Origin: a virus
DNA length: 29,383 nt
Reading direction: 5' to 3' (one strand)
IMG/VR virus record: IMGVR_UViG_3300013004_000013
Location: 1-29,383 of that record
Position numbers and translations under genes: made by a program. The notes below the pieces were generated by a model. It did no database searches and was not told where the DNA came from. It saw only the letters and a program-made list of their open reading frames with translations. Below, piece after piece: positions 6,795-15,385 of this stretch (its first letter is position 1; every line of letters starts with the position of its first letter).

Positions 6795-7961
6795 TTAGGC
6801 GGTCACGAGGATCTCGGCCTGGGTGTCGTCGCCGACCGCGGCGCCGAACATGATGTCGTACGACGCCATGTGGCTGCGAGTCGCACGGCTGTACCAGACA
6901 GACAACAAGCAGCTCAGGCCGTTGTTGGTGGTGACCGTGCGCTGCTCGACAAACTCGCCGGCGATCATTCCGATCGGAAGGCCAGCGGCGATGGCGATGG
7001 CATCAGGGCCGCAAACGAATCCGACCGTGTTGGCGGTCGCGGAGGTCCAGCGGTTGTTTTCGGCGATCACATCGAAGCCGAAACGGCCGTTGTTGAGGGG
7101 GCCGTAGCGGCTGTCGGGCATAGCCACGGTGCCGGCGGAGGCAGTGCTTTGGCCGGAGAACTGGATGCGGGCCAAGTGGCCACCGTCCAAGATGAGGTTC
7201 TTGCTCCGGTAGTTCTTGGCAAGGGCGAGGATCTGAGGCAGATCGGAGCTGTCGAAGTTGGCCGCGGTGCCGATGATGCCGGCGCCGGCGGCGGGCGTGC
7301 CGTAGTTCGCGGAAGTCATCAGCGCGGTCAGCTTGTCGCTGATGCCGTAGGCGAACAGGTCAGCAGAACCAGCAGCCAGGTCAGCCAGGCTGAAGCCCTG
7401 GTTGAGCTCCTGCTGAGTCACGGTGAAGTTCTTGGAGATCTGCTGCACAGTCACCTGAACGTTGTCCAAGGTGCTGTCGTTGTTGGTTTCCCAGTTCGTC
7501 GGGTTGGTCTGGGCAGCGGTGCCGGTGCTGTACTTCTTGACCTGCACACGGGCCTGAGGGCGGAGGTTGTCGAGGCCGACGTTCCGGGAGAACGCGGAGA
7601 CCAAGGCCAAACGAGTGGCGGCCACGGTGATCACGGCATCGGCGAGATAGTCGACAACCAAGCTGCCGGCGAACGTGTTGGCGTTCTGGGGAGCGTGAAT
7701 GGCGCTCTGGCGCAACAGCTCGCTGTGGTTGGAGATCAACCAGGAGCGGCGGTCGGCACCGGCCTGCATCTTCTTGTGAGCCTCAAGCAACGGGTTGCCG
7801 AGGTTCTCGATGCGAACCGGGGCGATGGGCTCCGGAGCCGGGGCGGCGGTGATGGTCTTGGCGCTGATGGCAGCGGCAACGGCCTTGGCGACGATGGCGT
7901 CGATGTCGAGGGCGGTCGGCGCACTAGGAGCGGCCGCCACCACGGTGTTGGATTCAGTCAT
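6795..7961 (-). CDS. Possible separate capsid/scaffold product from internal start (Met333)
   Basis: Within the fusion gene the codon for Met333 (ATG 7959-7961) follows the leader CACCACACAAC, which resembles the A/C-rich leaders before several true starts in this genome. Translation from there would give 388 residues (MTESNTVVAAAPSAP...), a normal length for an HK97-type capsid precursor with its delta domain and without the protease. It would parallel lambda C/Nu3, where a scaffold starts inside the protease gene. The evidence is the leader and product size only. Confidence 0.35.
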   Translation of the reverse strand: MTESNTVVAAAPSAPTALDIDAIVAKAVAAAISAKTITAAPAPEPIAPVRIENLGNPLLEAHKKMQAGADRRSWLISNHSELLRQSAIHAPQNANTFAGSLVVDYLADAVITVAATRLALVSAFSRNVGLDNLRPQARVQVKKYSTGTAAQTNPTNWETNNDSTLDNVQVTVQQISKNFTVTQQELNQGFSLADLAAGSADLFAYGISDKLTALMTSANYGTPAAGAGIIGTAANFDSSDLPQILALAKNYRSKNLILDGGHLARIQFSGQSTASAGTVAMPDSRYGPLNNGRFGFDVIAENNRWTSATANTVGFVCGPDAIAIAAGLPIGMIAGEFVEQRTVTTNNGLSCLLSVWYSRATRSHMASYDIMFGAAVGDDTQAEILVTA

Positions 7962-8957
7962 GTTGTGTGGTGTCTGCTGTGATGTCGGCGCGGTTGTCGC
8001 GCCATCTTCGGAGGCGGAAGTGCCTGCCGTAGAAATTTTATCGTCCGGAGATTCTTCCGGTGTTTCGCCCTCCTCGATTTCGAGCTGGGCATAGAGGGCC
8101 TTGAACCAGTCACGGCCGGCGGCGCCGCCCCACAGATTGGCTGACACGTCTGCCGGGCTGTTGGGCTCGGCTTCAAGGAAGCGCTCATTACGCGCCCACC
8201 ATGCGTTCGCCTTCTGGATCTTGGCCTCGTTAGGGGCTTCACCGGCCACCAAGGCCTCGGCCTCTAAGACGGTCTGCTTCTCAAGGCCATCACCGGCGAG
8301 ACCTTCGGCATACTGCTCAAGGCCGCGGCGGAGGTTGTTTCGGACGGTCTCCGGGGCGGTCTTGGTGACGGCCCGAGGATGCCAGCAGGCTGCCATGGCG
8401 AGCTGCTCGGTCGAGCGTTGAGCCAGTCCAAACTGGATGGCTTCCTGGGCGGTAAACCAAGTTTCAGCCTTCATGGCTGCCCGGATCTGCGAAGTCGGTT
8501 TTCCGGTGGCCTTGGCGTAGATCGAAGCCAGAACCTCGGCGTGTTGGTCCAAGGCGTCGGCCATCTTCCGCATATCCTCTGAGGTGCCTGCCACCATTCC
8601 GGAGGGGTCGTGAATCATGAACAGAGACGCTTCGGCCATCTCAACCGTATCGCCGGCCAGGGCGATGATTGAAGCAATCGAGGCAGCAATGCCGACCACC
8701 CGGGTGGTGACAGGCGCCTGCCGGCCTCGGAGCATATTGTAGATGCTCAGGCCGTCCCAGACGTTGCCGCCGGGGCTGTTGATCTCGACCACAAGCGGGC
8801 CTTGCCCGATATCCTGCAGGGTTTGGCTGAAGGCCTTGGCAGACACACCGGAGCCTCCGAACCAGTCCTCACCGATTTGGTCGAAGATCTGGATGGTGGC
8901 GGGCTCCATGGCCGAGGCCCGCGGCTGGTAGGAAAGCCAGTTGTTGATCTTGGTCAT
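6795..8957 (-). CDS. ClpP-like prohead protease fused to HK97-fold major capsid protein
   Basis: A 720-residue polyprotein. Residues 20-180 form an S14/ClpP-type protease: VEINSPGGNVWDGLSIYN, the nucleophile Ser93 in GIAASIAS, and His116 in MIHDPSG; the third member is less clear, with Glu165 in AETWFTAQEA. Residues about 200-380 are an acidic, Ser/Thr/Ala-rich region that could act as scaffold (delta domain). From about residue 385 (NPLLEAHKKM) to the end is a capsid protein with helix-rich and strand-rich parts typical of the HK97 fold. The protease would free and mature the capsid protein during prohead assembly. An in-frame Met333 may start a separate capsid chain. It overlaps the portal stop as ATGA. 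Confidence 0.85.
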   Translation of the reverse strand: MTKINNWLSYQPRASAMEPATIQIFDQIGEDWFGGSGVSAKAFSQTLQDIGQGPLVVEINSPGGNVWDGLSIYNMLRGRQAPVTTRVVGIAASIASIIALAGDTVEMAEASLFMIHDPSGMVAGTSEDMRKMADALDQHAEVLASIYAKATGKPTSQIRAAMKAETWFTAQEAIQFGLAQRSTEQLAMAACWHPRAVTKTAPETVRNNLRRGLEQYAEGLAGDGLEKQTVLEAEALVAGEAPNEAKIQKANAWWARNERFLEAEPNSPADVSANLWGGAAGRDWFKALYAQLEIEEGETPEESPDDKISTAGTSASEDGATTAPTSQQTPHNMTESNTVVAAAPSAPTALDIDAIVAKAVAAAISAKTITAAPAPEPIAPVRIENLGNPLLEAHKKMQAGADRRSWLISNHSELLRQSAIHAPQNANTFAGSLVVDYLADAVITVAATRLALVSAFSRNVGLDNLRPQARVQVKKYSTGTAAQTNPTNWETNNDSTLDNVQVTVQQISKNFTVTQQELNQGFSLADLAAGSADLFAYGISDKLTALMTSANYGTPAAGAGIIGTAANFDSSDLPQILALAKNYRSKNLILDGGHLARIQFSGQSTASAGTVAMPDSRYGPLNNGRFGFDVIAENNRWTSATANTVGFVCGPDAIAIAAGLPIGMIAGEFVEQRTVTTNNGLSCLLSVWYSRATRSHMASYDIMFGAAVGDDTQAEILVTA

Positions 8958-10489
8958 TCTGATTTCTTGGCTCTGGGTTTCCGTTTCTTGGCCACAGCAA
9001 CCACCTCTTGGATGGGTTGGGCTGGGATCTCCTCGGGCATTGTCCCAGAGGGCTCTGCCTCGGCAGCCATCTCGGCTGGCTCGGGCGCGATAGGCTGCTT
9101 CTGGGCGGTCGAGATCTCGGAGACGTCGATGCCGTACTTCAGGGCCAGATCCCGGATGTGCTTGGCCTGCTGTGCCTTGGCCTCGAGGGCCGAGCGCCAG
9201 TCGATGCCTCGGGCGCCGTAGATCTCGTCGTAGGTGGTAACACCAGCGCCGAGTTCTGCGAGCTGTGCAGCAGAGTTGCGGCCCACGTCGACGTTGGGAG
9301 CCCGGGGTGCCTGGATAGCGACCTCGTACCAGTCGTCAGGTGAGTCTCGCAGGGTGGGATCGGTACGGATGGCGTATTCCATCACATATTCCCAGATCCT
9401 ACGGGCGGCCGAGGCCATAACCTGGTGACGGCTCCGGAACCACACTGACGACATATCGAGGGCGCCGCGGTAGACCGTGCCCTGCATCCCTTCCGGGAAC
9501 ACCAGGACGTAGGGGATGCCGACGCCGGCACAGACCTTCTCGGTCAGGCTTCGCCAGTATTCCCTCATGTTGACGTTGGGGCGGTCGGCTTGGAACTGCT
9601 CGAACTCGTCCCCGGACTTCAGCACCTTGACCGTGCTGCCAAATACGTTCTCGTAGTAGGTCTGGGCGGTGCCCTGACTTCCAACCACACCAGAACGGAG
9701 ACTGCTGGCCTGCACCTCACCGGAACTGGTCTTGATCACCTGGGCCACGCTGGAGGCGAGCTTGCAGGATTCCATTTCCAGCTTCTGAAGGTCGTCCAGG
9801 TCGTGCAGGTCGTTAATGACGCACGCCACGAATGGCAGGCCACGGAGCTGGCCGGCACGCTGGGCCTCGTAGATGTGGACGATGGAGTCGGAAGATATTG
9901 ACCGGATCTCGGTGAGTTGGCCTTGGTTCGTTTCCTGCCCAATAAAGTAGGAAAGAGCGCGGCCTGTTTTGGTATCAAACCGGACTCCATCGAAGATGTC
10001 CGGAGATTGCTCCTGGCCGGTAGGTGTCGCCACCTGTTGAGGCTCAATGAGCTGCAGACGGGGGCGGCCCGAGTCTCCCTTGGTCAGCAGAAGGAAAGAT
10101 TCGCCATCGTAGAACCATCCACGGGCGGCCAGGCTCATCAGAGTTCCGAAAGACTGCCGGGATCCGATGTCAGGGTAGCGGCTCCAGGTATCCCACCATT
10201 TCTTCGCTCGGAGATTCCAGTCGGGATTCGAGGAAGCCGGCTGCACCGAGAAGTTGCTGCCGACCGTGTAGTTCTCGAACAGGTCACCGAGGCGGTTCAT
10301 CACCGCGTTGTTCTGCTCGAAGAATCGGCTCTTTCGGACGATCTGCTGCCGGGTCGAGGCAGTGACGTCGAACCGTACCGAGGTGTAACTGGTGTCCAGG
10401 AAGGAACGCCGGATCGAGTTGGACGCGCCCTCGTAGCGGTTTACCGGGGCCGACCGAAACTTAGCCAGGATGTTGTCGAGGAATCCCAT
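8954..10489 (-). CDS. Portal protein (lambda gpB family)
   Basis: A 511-residue protein with the lambda-type portal signature: RFFEQNNAVMNRLGDLFENY near residues 55-75, then WDTWSRYPDIGSRQSFG, RGWFYDGESFLLL, the LQLIEPQQVATP segment, and the central stem region VCAGVGIPYVLVFPEG. The C-terminal tail is Pro/Glu-rich and ends in a Lys/Arg-rich peptide (AKKRKPRAKK). Twelve copies would form the DNA channel at one vertex and bind terminase and neck proteins. The ATG overlaps the previous TAA by one base and the stop overlaps the protease-capsid ATG, so the three head genes are translated as a coupled unit. Confidence 0.9.
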   Translation of the reverse strand: MGFLDNILAKFRSAPVNRYEGASNSIRRSFLDTSYTSVRFDVTASTRQQIVRKSRFFEQNNAVMNRLGDLFENYTVGSNFSVQPASSNPDWNLRAKKWWDTWSRYPDIGSRQSFGTLMSLAARGWFYDGESFLLLTKGDSGRPRLQLIEPQQVATPTGQEQSPDIFDGVRFDTKTGRALSYFIGQETNQGQLTEIRSISSDSIVHIYEAQRAGQLRGLPFVACVINDLHDLDDLQKLEMESCKLASSVAQVIKTSSGEVQASSLRSGVVGSQGTAQTYYENVFGSTVKVLKSGDEFEQFQADRPNVNMREYWRSLTEKVCAGVGIPYVLVFPEGMQGTVYRGALDMSSVWFRSRHQVMASAARRIWEYVMEYAIRTDPTLRDSPDDWYEVAIQAPRAPNVDVGRNSAAQLAELGAGVTTYDEIYGARGIDWRSALEAKAQQAKHIRDLALKYGIDVSEISTAQKQPIAPEPAEMAAEAEPSGTMPEEIPAQPIQEVVAVAKKRKPRAKKSE

Positions 10490-10896
10490 TAGGTCATCCC
10501 CGTTCTGATGGCGCCCTCTCGACGGAAGTTCGAGAAGTCACCGCCGTAACTGGTCACAGCGACCAGGACGACAGCCATCATTTTGTTGAAAACCTGAGTG
10601 TCGGTAGGGGCTGCGATGCCGTCCTGGCCGAGTAGATAGACCGCCAGCTCGTAGTCGGCGATCAGGCTTTCCCACATCTCGACCATCTCGGATGGGGTGG
10701 GGGCGCCTTTGCCGGGCTCGGCGAACTCGACGGACACATCCGACGATGAGGTCGACCGGACAACCTGGCCGGATTCGATCACCGACGAGGCCGCCACGGA
10801 CTTGGCCGACAAGGCGGCCAATAGGGTCACGCCACCGAGCGTCGAGTAGACAGCCCGGAGGTAGCTCCTTTTGATGGCCACCGTGAATGTGAACAT
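10489..10896 (-). CDS. Small head protein at gpW position, unassigned
   Basis: A 135-residue protein between TerL and portal, the place of the head-tail joiner gpW in lambda. It begins MFTFTVAIKRSYLRAVYSTL (a GTG at 10881 is another possible start), has an Ala/Ser-rich segment LLAALSAKSVAASSV, then SSSDVSVEFAEPGKG and a helical SEMVEMWESLIADYELAVYLL. The strand-then-helix part is compatible with a gpW-type fold, but the protein is about twice gpW's length, so the match is positional. Its TAA overlaps the portal ATG. Confidence 0.5.
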   Translation of the reverse strand: MFTFTVAIKRSYLRAVYSTLGGVTLLAALSAKSVAASSVIESGQVVRSTSSSDVSVEFAEPGKGAPTPSEMVEMWESLIADYELAVYLLGQDGIAAPTDTQVFNKMMAVVLVAVTSYGGDFSNFRREGAIRTGMT

Positions 10897-10947
10897 TCCG
10901 GCGGAGACCCTGCAGGTGTTTGGCCTGCCTTCAACCAGTTAGTAAAA

Positions 10948-12795
10948 TTATTGGTCGGGTGTGGAAACAAGGTCGTTCCACAGCATCACCATGGCGAGCT
11001 GCATGATTTCACAGTCGTGAAGGTGATCCGGCCATTTCTGGTTGCGCTTCACCCAGACGTGTTTAATCCGGCCGGCACGATTTGCCTGTGGTCGGAGGAT
11101 GTGTGAGTCGAGGTGCCGCCAGTAGAGATCGGGCTCGGCGATGTAGGCGCCTTCGGCCTGCACACTAGGTGGATCTTGGTGGACGCCCCATTCCCGCTCA
11201 ATGTCGCCTTTACGGAGCCTCGACAGGATGTCGCGCAGGTGCTCGGTGTCGAACACCAGGAGGGGCTGCACCACATCGGTACGCATCGAGGAAGACGTCG
11301 ACAGGCCGAACGGATGGACCGTGCCCGATGCCGATGTGAACCGGGCGCCGGTCTCTCGGCCTTTAAGCGGCATCCAGCCGATCACCATGGGCTTCCTGAG
11401 ACCTCCTTCGGGTGGGTAGCGCAGGCCACACGGGAACGTGATTGGATTGGACGTCACCGAGGAATAGGCGGCACAGGCATCGTAAACCGTCTGCGTGTTG
11501 AAGCCCGAGTCGATGCCCACATCCATATCGTGCACCTCCAAGGCCACCTGCACCCGGCGTAGGGCTGCGAAGTCGTCGGCATGGCCGGCAGCGATCAATG
11601 TCGAGTTGCCGTCCTTCCATTCCCGGCAGACCCACCACAGGAACGGCGCCACGGCCTGGACGTCTGCGGTCAGGTAGCGGCGGCCGCCATCGAGCGTCAC
11701 CGTGGCGGATGTCTCGGGCCGTTCCTGTTGGATGTCCTGTTGTTCCCAGGGCTCGGCCAGATTGCCGTTGATGAAGCCCTGGAGGCCGGCCATCGAGGAT
11801 TTGGCTTCTAGGAAGGCCACGGCCAGGTGGCCCCAGGTGCACTTGCGGTCCGGGCTGTAAAGGCTGCTTAGATGGTAGGACCGAACACCGGGCATGGCAT
11901 TGGGATTCTCTGGGCGCCATTGTCCATGTCGGAGGGCTGCCACCTTGTGGGCATCGGTGATCTTGCCGAGGCAGAGCTGGCAGACGTAATGAGCGGAGGC
12001 CCGGACCTTGGCTAGGTCGTGTTTGCCGTCGTCGGTCTTGGCGTCGTCCCAGGTCACTTGGCGCCATTCGAGTTTAATCAGCTCCCGGCAGTGTGGGCAG
12101 GGAAGGTAGTACCGGCGCTGGTCGCCGCGGAGGAACCGTTGCCAGATTCGGCCTTCGACCACGGTGGGCGTCGAGGTCATAAAGGCCTTGGAGCTTGAGA
12201 AGCTCTTAAGGCGCTGCTCGGCCAGGTCAAGGGCGTCGGCTTCTTTGCTGGTGGCCTCGGCGAACTTGTCCACCTCGTCGGCGATCAGCACCCGTACCGG
12301 ACGAGAGGCAAGGTTTGCCGGGCTGTTGGATCCGACAAAAGTCAGGGTCGACCGGGTGAAGTTCTGCTCCAGGTTGGTGATCTTGTCGGCCTCGGCGGGA
12401 AAGCATTCCAACATGGTCGGGCTGTCCTCCAGCATGGGCAGCCAGCGGGACTTCGAGAAGGATCGGGCGAGATTCTCGGAAGGCATGAGCCACAAGGCCG
12501 GGCTGGGCTCGTTGGCAATTAGCCAGGCTAGGCCGGCCATCAGGGTGGTCGTCTTCGAGGTTTGGCTGCCCCAGCACAGTGTCACTTCAGAGACCGATGG
12601 GTTCTTCCAGTCTTCCATGGGCTCCCGGGTGTACGGCCTGACCGACGTTGAAAAGGGCCCGGGGTGCTCGGTCTGCCGTTGGGTAAGCCGGAGGTTGGCC
12701 TCGGACCATTCGACCACCGTCTGCTGCGGGGTGGGCCGGTAGAGGCTTCGGCGGTAGTCTAGGAGGCTGCGCTGGAGGTCGGTTAGGTTTTCCAT
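10948..12795 (-). CDS. Terminase large subunit (GpA family)
   Basis: From ATG 12795 the protein has 615 residues; a longer frame from GTG 12840 is less likely. The ATPase has a Walker A-like GSQTSKTTT (76-84) and Walker B VLIADEVDKF (169-178), with an EDW/WGSQ context typical of GpA. Two Cys pairs, CPHC (233-236) and CQLC (272-275), form the zinc-binding insertion of this family. The nuclease has TADVQ (Asp378), GIDSGF (Asp429) and HLHDCE near the end. It cuts concatemers and pumps DNA into the prohead. GpA-type terminases usually act at cos sites. It overlaps the TerS gene by 13 nt. Confidence 0.93.
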   Translation of the reverse strand: MENLTDLQRSLLDYRRSLYRPTPQQTVVEWSEANLRLTQRQTEHPGPFSTSVRPYTREPMEDWKNPSVSEVTLCWGSQTSKTTTLMAGLAWLIANEPSPALWLMPSENLARSFSKSRWLPMLEDSPTMLECFPAEADKITNLEQNFTRSTLTFVGSNSPANLASRPVRVLIADEVDKFAEATSKEADALDLAEQRLKSFSSSKAFMTSTPTVVEGRIWQRFLRGDQRRYYLPCPHCRELIKLEWRQVTWDDAKTDDGKHDLAKVRASAHYVCQLCLGKITDAHKVAALRHGQWRPENPNAMPGVRSYHLSSLYSPDRKCTWGHLAVAFLEAKSSMAGLQGFINGNLAEPWEQQDIQQERPETSATVTLDGGRRYLTADVQAVAPFLWWVCREWKDGNSTLIAAGHADDFAALRRVQVALEVHDMDVGIDSGFNTQTVYDACAAYSSVTSNPITFPCGLRYPPEGGLRKPMVIGWMPLKGRETGARFTSASGTVHPFGLSTSSSMRTDVVQPLLVFDTEHLRDILSRLRKGDIEREWGVHQDPPSVQAEGAYIAEPDLYWRHLDSHILRPQANRAGRIKHVWVKRNQKWPDHLHDCEIMQLAMVMLWNDLVSTPDQ

Positions 12796-13415
12796 GGGTC
12801 GGTATTGTGTAACGTCTTGAGGCAGACCTCCTGCACCCACCTGGTCAATTCACGCTCGGCGTGCTCTGGGTCGTGCGGTGCTATCCGGCCGGAGAGTTGT
12901 TTCGGCATCGCCTTTAGCAGTGAGGCCACCGCACCATCGTGCTCCTGCATCACCTTCCGCACCCAGTCGCCGGACACAAGGCGCCGTTCCTTCTCGGCCT
13001 GGGCGATCACCTCGTCACGGGCGGAGGTCAGGTTCTTTGCCGCGGCAGCATGGATTGAGACAAGGCGGGCGGTGTCGGCCCGGCCTTCTCTCATAGCAAC
13101 GACAACCAGCTTGTAGGCTTCCAGCTCGATTTGCCGTTGCCTCTCGTAGGCGCCCTCCGGCGAGTCGCAAGAGGCTGTTGCTGTGTTGATATGGTTTGAG
13201 GCCTCCGCGGGCCTGTAGGGGCCTTCCTGCTCGATCACTGGCGCTTGTGGTGTTGGCTCTGTTTCTATCTGTTGAGTCGTCGACTTGGCCCGGATGTTTT
13301 TCTTGCGCCAGGCATCGGCGGCCTCGGGACTATGCATCGGCATCCCCTTAGCAGCCAGTTGGGTGACGTAGCCATGCGAAACACCGGCGTGCTTGGCGTA
13401 TTCCCTCTGGGTCAT
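12783..13415 (-). CDS. Terminase small subunit (Nu1-like)
   Basis: A 210-residue protein. The N terminus, MTQREYAKHAGVSHGYVTQL, is a helix-turn-helix of the Nu1 type (GVSHGYVTQLAAKGMP), used to bind the packaging start site. A Pro/Gln-rich linker (residues 45-80) leads to a long helical region (AYERQRQIELEAYKLVVVAM, NLTSARDEVIAQAEKERRLV) that would oligomerise and contact TerL. Gene order TerS-TerL-W-portal supports the assignment. The start overlaps the previous stop (ATGA), and the end overlaps TerL. Confidence 0.85.
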   Translation of the reverse strand: MTQREYAKHAGVSHGYVTQLAAKGMPMHSPEAADAWRKKNIRAKSTTQQIETEPTPQAPVIEQEGPYRPAEASNHINTATASCDSPEGAYERQRQIELEAYKLVVVAMREGRADTARLVSIHAAAAKNLTSARDEVIAQAEKERRLVSGDWVRKVMQEHDGAVASLLKAMPKQLSGRIAPHDPEHAERELTRWVQEVCLKTLHNTDPWKT

Positions 13416-13639
13416 GGCTTTAAGGCTCCCAGGATCTCTGGAGGCAGCATCGAGTCGGGCACGGTGCCGGCGTACTGCAGAGCCCGGAAAACACCGTCAC
13501 GCCTGCTGTCCTGAGCATTTGGAACACAATAGCCAGCCAGTTGCTCGGGCAAAGTGCCTTGCTTCATCAAACGGATAAACCAGGCCACGTTTGCCACGCC
13601 GTACTGATCGACAAGGAACCGAATGTGATTGTTTTGCAT
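13412..13639 (-). CDS. Small protein upstream of TerS, unknown
   Basis: A 75-residue protein: MQNNHIRFLVDQYGVANVAW, then FIRLMKQGTLPEQLAG and a C-terminal LPPEILGALKP. Its first half has the look of a small helical or HTH-like unit, but no family is recognised. It overlaps TerS by ATGA, which ties it to the packaging operon. It could assist TerS or be an early/late switch component; this is a guess. Confidence 0.55.
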   Translation of the reverse strand: MQNNHIRFLVDQYGVANVAWFIRLMKQGTLPEQLAGYCVPNAQDSRRDGVFRALQYAGTVPDSMLPPEILGALKP

Positions 13640-13708
13640 AGGTATTGTTCTTGACGGTTACTCACACAGATTGATAGGGGTCTCGCGTTCACCTGTTCTG
13701 GCACTGTA
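13640..13708. other. Short intergenic region before the packaging genes
   Basis: These 69 bases separate the DnaB-side regulator gene from the packaging operon. They contain an ATTGATAG word that recurs at about 13731, and they adjoin the palindrome at 13710-13724. By analogy with lambda, a cos or late promoter could lie near here, but no specific motif was identified. Confidence 0.3.
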
Positions 13709-14086
13709 TTAAGGAGACTCCTTAGTGCTATTGATAGAACTATTGGACAATGGTTTCACTTGTGACAGACGCTGCTCTTTTAACACAGCCTCATGCCCCT
13801 TTGCTATAATGTAAGCAACAGAACCAGTTGCAACATGGCAGGCTTTGGAAACCTGTTCGAGTGTGAGACCGCGTTCCCTTAGGATGTAGGCCTGCCTGCA
13901 CACCTCGGGCGTATGTTTGGTGATGCGGTCGTCGTAGTCGTCGTCTGGGTCGACAACGGGACATCCGTCCTCTGTTGTCTCGGTGCCGATTGGGTAGGAC
14001 ATCCAGCCAGCTTTGATTGCCTTCTTAAATAGGCTTGGCGCTTCACTGAGTAACTTGACTCGTTCTAGGTCGTATGGTGCTTTCAT
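13709..14086 (-). CDS. Helix-turn-helix regulator candidate
   Basis: A 125-residue protein that ends with an HTH: TPEVCRQAYILRERGLTLEQ then VSKACHVATGSVAYIIAKG (about residues 60-98), similar to the DNA-binding units of resolvase/transposase-type and Psq-type HTHs. The N-terminal half is mixed charge with an acidic run, PDDDYDDR. The start follows AACACATG, 3 nt after the DnaB stop. It stands between replication and packaging genes, a natural place for a late-gene activator, but that is inferred. Confidence 0.6.
   Translation of the reverse strand: MKAPYDLERVKLLSEAPSLFKKAIKAGWMSYPIGTETTEDGCPVVDPDDDYDDRITKHTPEVCRQAYILRERGLTLEQVSKACHVATGSVAYIIAKGHEAVLKEQRLSQVKPLSNSSINSTKESP
13710..13724. repeat. 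Perfect 7-1-7 palindrome at the regulator's stop codon
   Basis: TAAGGAGACTCCTTA is a perfect inverted repeat with a single-base centre. It is flanked by GCAC (13701-13704) and GTGC (13725-13728 region), which can extend the pairing around a bulge. It overlaps the last codons and stop of the HTH gene. No T-run follows on the minus strand, so it could be an operator or RNA hairpin. Confidence 0.45.
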
Positions 14087-14089
14087 GTG

Positions 14090-15385
14090 TTAAAAGGTAG
14101 GTGATGGGTCGGTGAACCGGCAGAACTGGCCGTCGTACCATAGATGGACTAGGCCGCATTCGCCGTCCCGTTGTTTAGCCACGGCAATCACTGCCTCGCC
14201 TTTAGGCTCATTGCGTACACGGTCGAGCAATAGAACAAGGTCGGCGTCACGTTCTATCTGGCCTGAGTCTGCTAGGTCTGTCAGTCGCGGCGCCCTGGGT
14301 GCATCCTTCTCGTTTGCCCTATTGAGCTGTGCCAGGGCGATCACGGCTGTCTTGGTATCGGAAGCCACGGCCTTGAGTTTGCCGGATACCTCGGCGATCT
14401 CGTAGGTTTTCTTTTCGGCTGCCTTGCTGCCATGGATCTTCTGCAGGTAGTCGACCAGCACCAGCTTCACGCCCCACTTACGAACAGCTCGCCGGATCAC
14501 CGCGGTGATGGTGGCAATGCCTGAGATACCGGAACCGGAGACAAAGTAAATCGGGCTGCCTGCGATCTTGGCGGTGGCTGCACCCATGGCGCGCATACCG
14601 CCTTCATTCAAGTCACCTGTCTTGATGTCCTGCATTGGGATGGATCCGATGGTCGAGACCATTCGCCGCATGATAGACTCGTCGGACATCTCCAGCGAGA
14701 TAAACAAAGTTGGCACCCGTTGATCGACTGCCGCCGCCTTAGCAATGGCGATGGCGATGGCTGTCTTTCCGATGGAAGGCCTGGCAGCGATGATGGCCAG
14801 TTCACCGAACTGGAAACCATCGGTCATGGCATCGAGTTTGTGGAAGCCCGAGGTGATGCCGGAGAGGTGGCCTTTCCGGGCGAACCGTTCCTGGGTGGCG
14901 TCGATGAACCTACTTGCAACCGATTTGGATGATTGCACCTCTTCCTTGGAGGCCTCAACGCTGAGCCCTGCTTCGGCATTAGAGACGATTTGATCGACGG
15001 ATAGGGTGGAGACAGCGGAGTCGCGGATTAAACGGTCCCCGGTGGATCGTAGCTGCCTTCGGAGGTGAGCCTCTAGGACAGCTCTTGAGAACTCGGGATG
15101 GTTGGCCGGGCTGGGGCACATCTCGTCGCACTTGTTCAGAGCCTCGAAAGGCACCGGAGTTTGGCCCATGGAGCGCTTCCACTCCTTGACCACGGTGGTC
15201 ATGTTGACCGGATCGCTCTTGGCAACGAGGCCTTTGATGATTTCGAACACATGGTACAGATCGCTATCCTGGAGCGCCTCGGTGGGAATTTTGGCAAATA
15301 CCTCGTGGCACACATCGGATCCACCGGAGAGACAGGCGCCGATTAGGCCGAACTCGTCGTCCTGGGCAAAGTAGGGGTCGCTCAT
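14090..15385 (-). CDS. dnaB: Replicative DNA helicase, DnaB family
   Basis: A 431-residue helicase. An N-terminal helical domain (residues 1-120) is followed by the RecA-like motor: Walker A in ARPSIGKT (201-208), SLEMS (230-234), Walker B LVLVDYLQ (308-315) and RDADLVLLLDR near 385. All key ATPase parts are present. It is slightly shorter than host DnaB (about 470), normal for phage versions. It overlaps the loader-like gene at its start (ATGA). With the SSB-like, exonuclease and resolvase genes it implies theta or bidirectional replication that recruits the host polymerase. Confidence 0.95.
   Translation of the reverse strand: MSDPYFAQDDEFGLIGACLSGGSDVCHEVFAKIPTEALQDSDLYHVFEIIKGLVAKSDPVNMTTVVKEWKRSMGQTPVPFEALNKCDEMCPSPANHPEFSRAVLEAHLRRQLRSTGDRLIRDSAVSTLSVDQIVSNAEAGLSVEASKEEVQSSKSVASRFIDATQERFARKGHLSGITSGFHKLDAMTDGFQFGELAIIAARPSIGKTAIAIAIAKAAAVDQRVPTLFISLEMSDESIMRRMVSTIGSIPMQDIKTGDLNEGGMRAMGAATAKIAGSPIYFVSGSGISGIATITAVIRRAVRKWGVKLVLVDYLQKIHGSKAAEKKTYEIAEVSGKLKAVASDTKTAVIALAQLNRANEKDAPRAPRLTDLADSGQIERDADLVLLLDRVRNEPKGEAVIAVAKQRDGECGLVHLWYDGQFCRFTDPSPTF

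Noticed and set aside
6771-7982. 403-codon plus-strand frame opposite the capsid gene
   Set aside because: It is Gly/Val/Asp-rich and shows no domain; it mirrors codon bias of the real capsid frame and has no start context or neighbours on that strand.
10897-10947. Small GCAGG-loop-CCTGC hairpin between TerL and the gpW-position gene
   Set aside because: Only 5 bp with no T-run; too weak to call a terminator.
11363-12067. 234-codon minus-strand frame inside TerL
   Set aside because: Arg/Gln/Pro-rich shadow overlapping the zinc and nuclease parts of a well-supported terminase.
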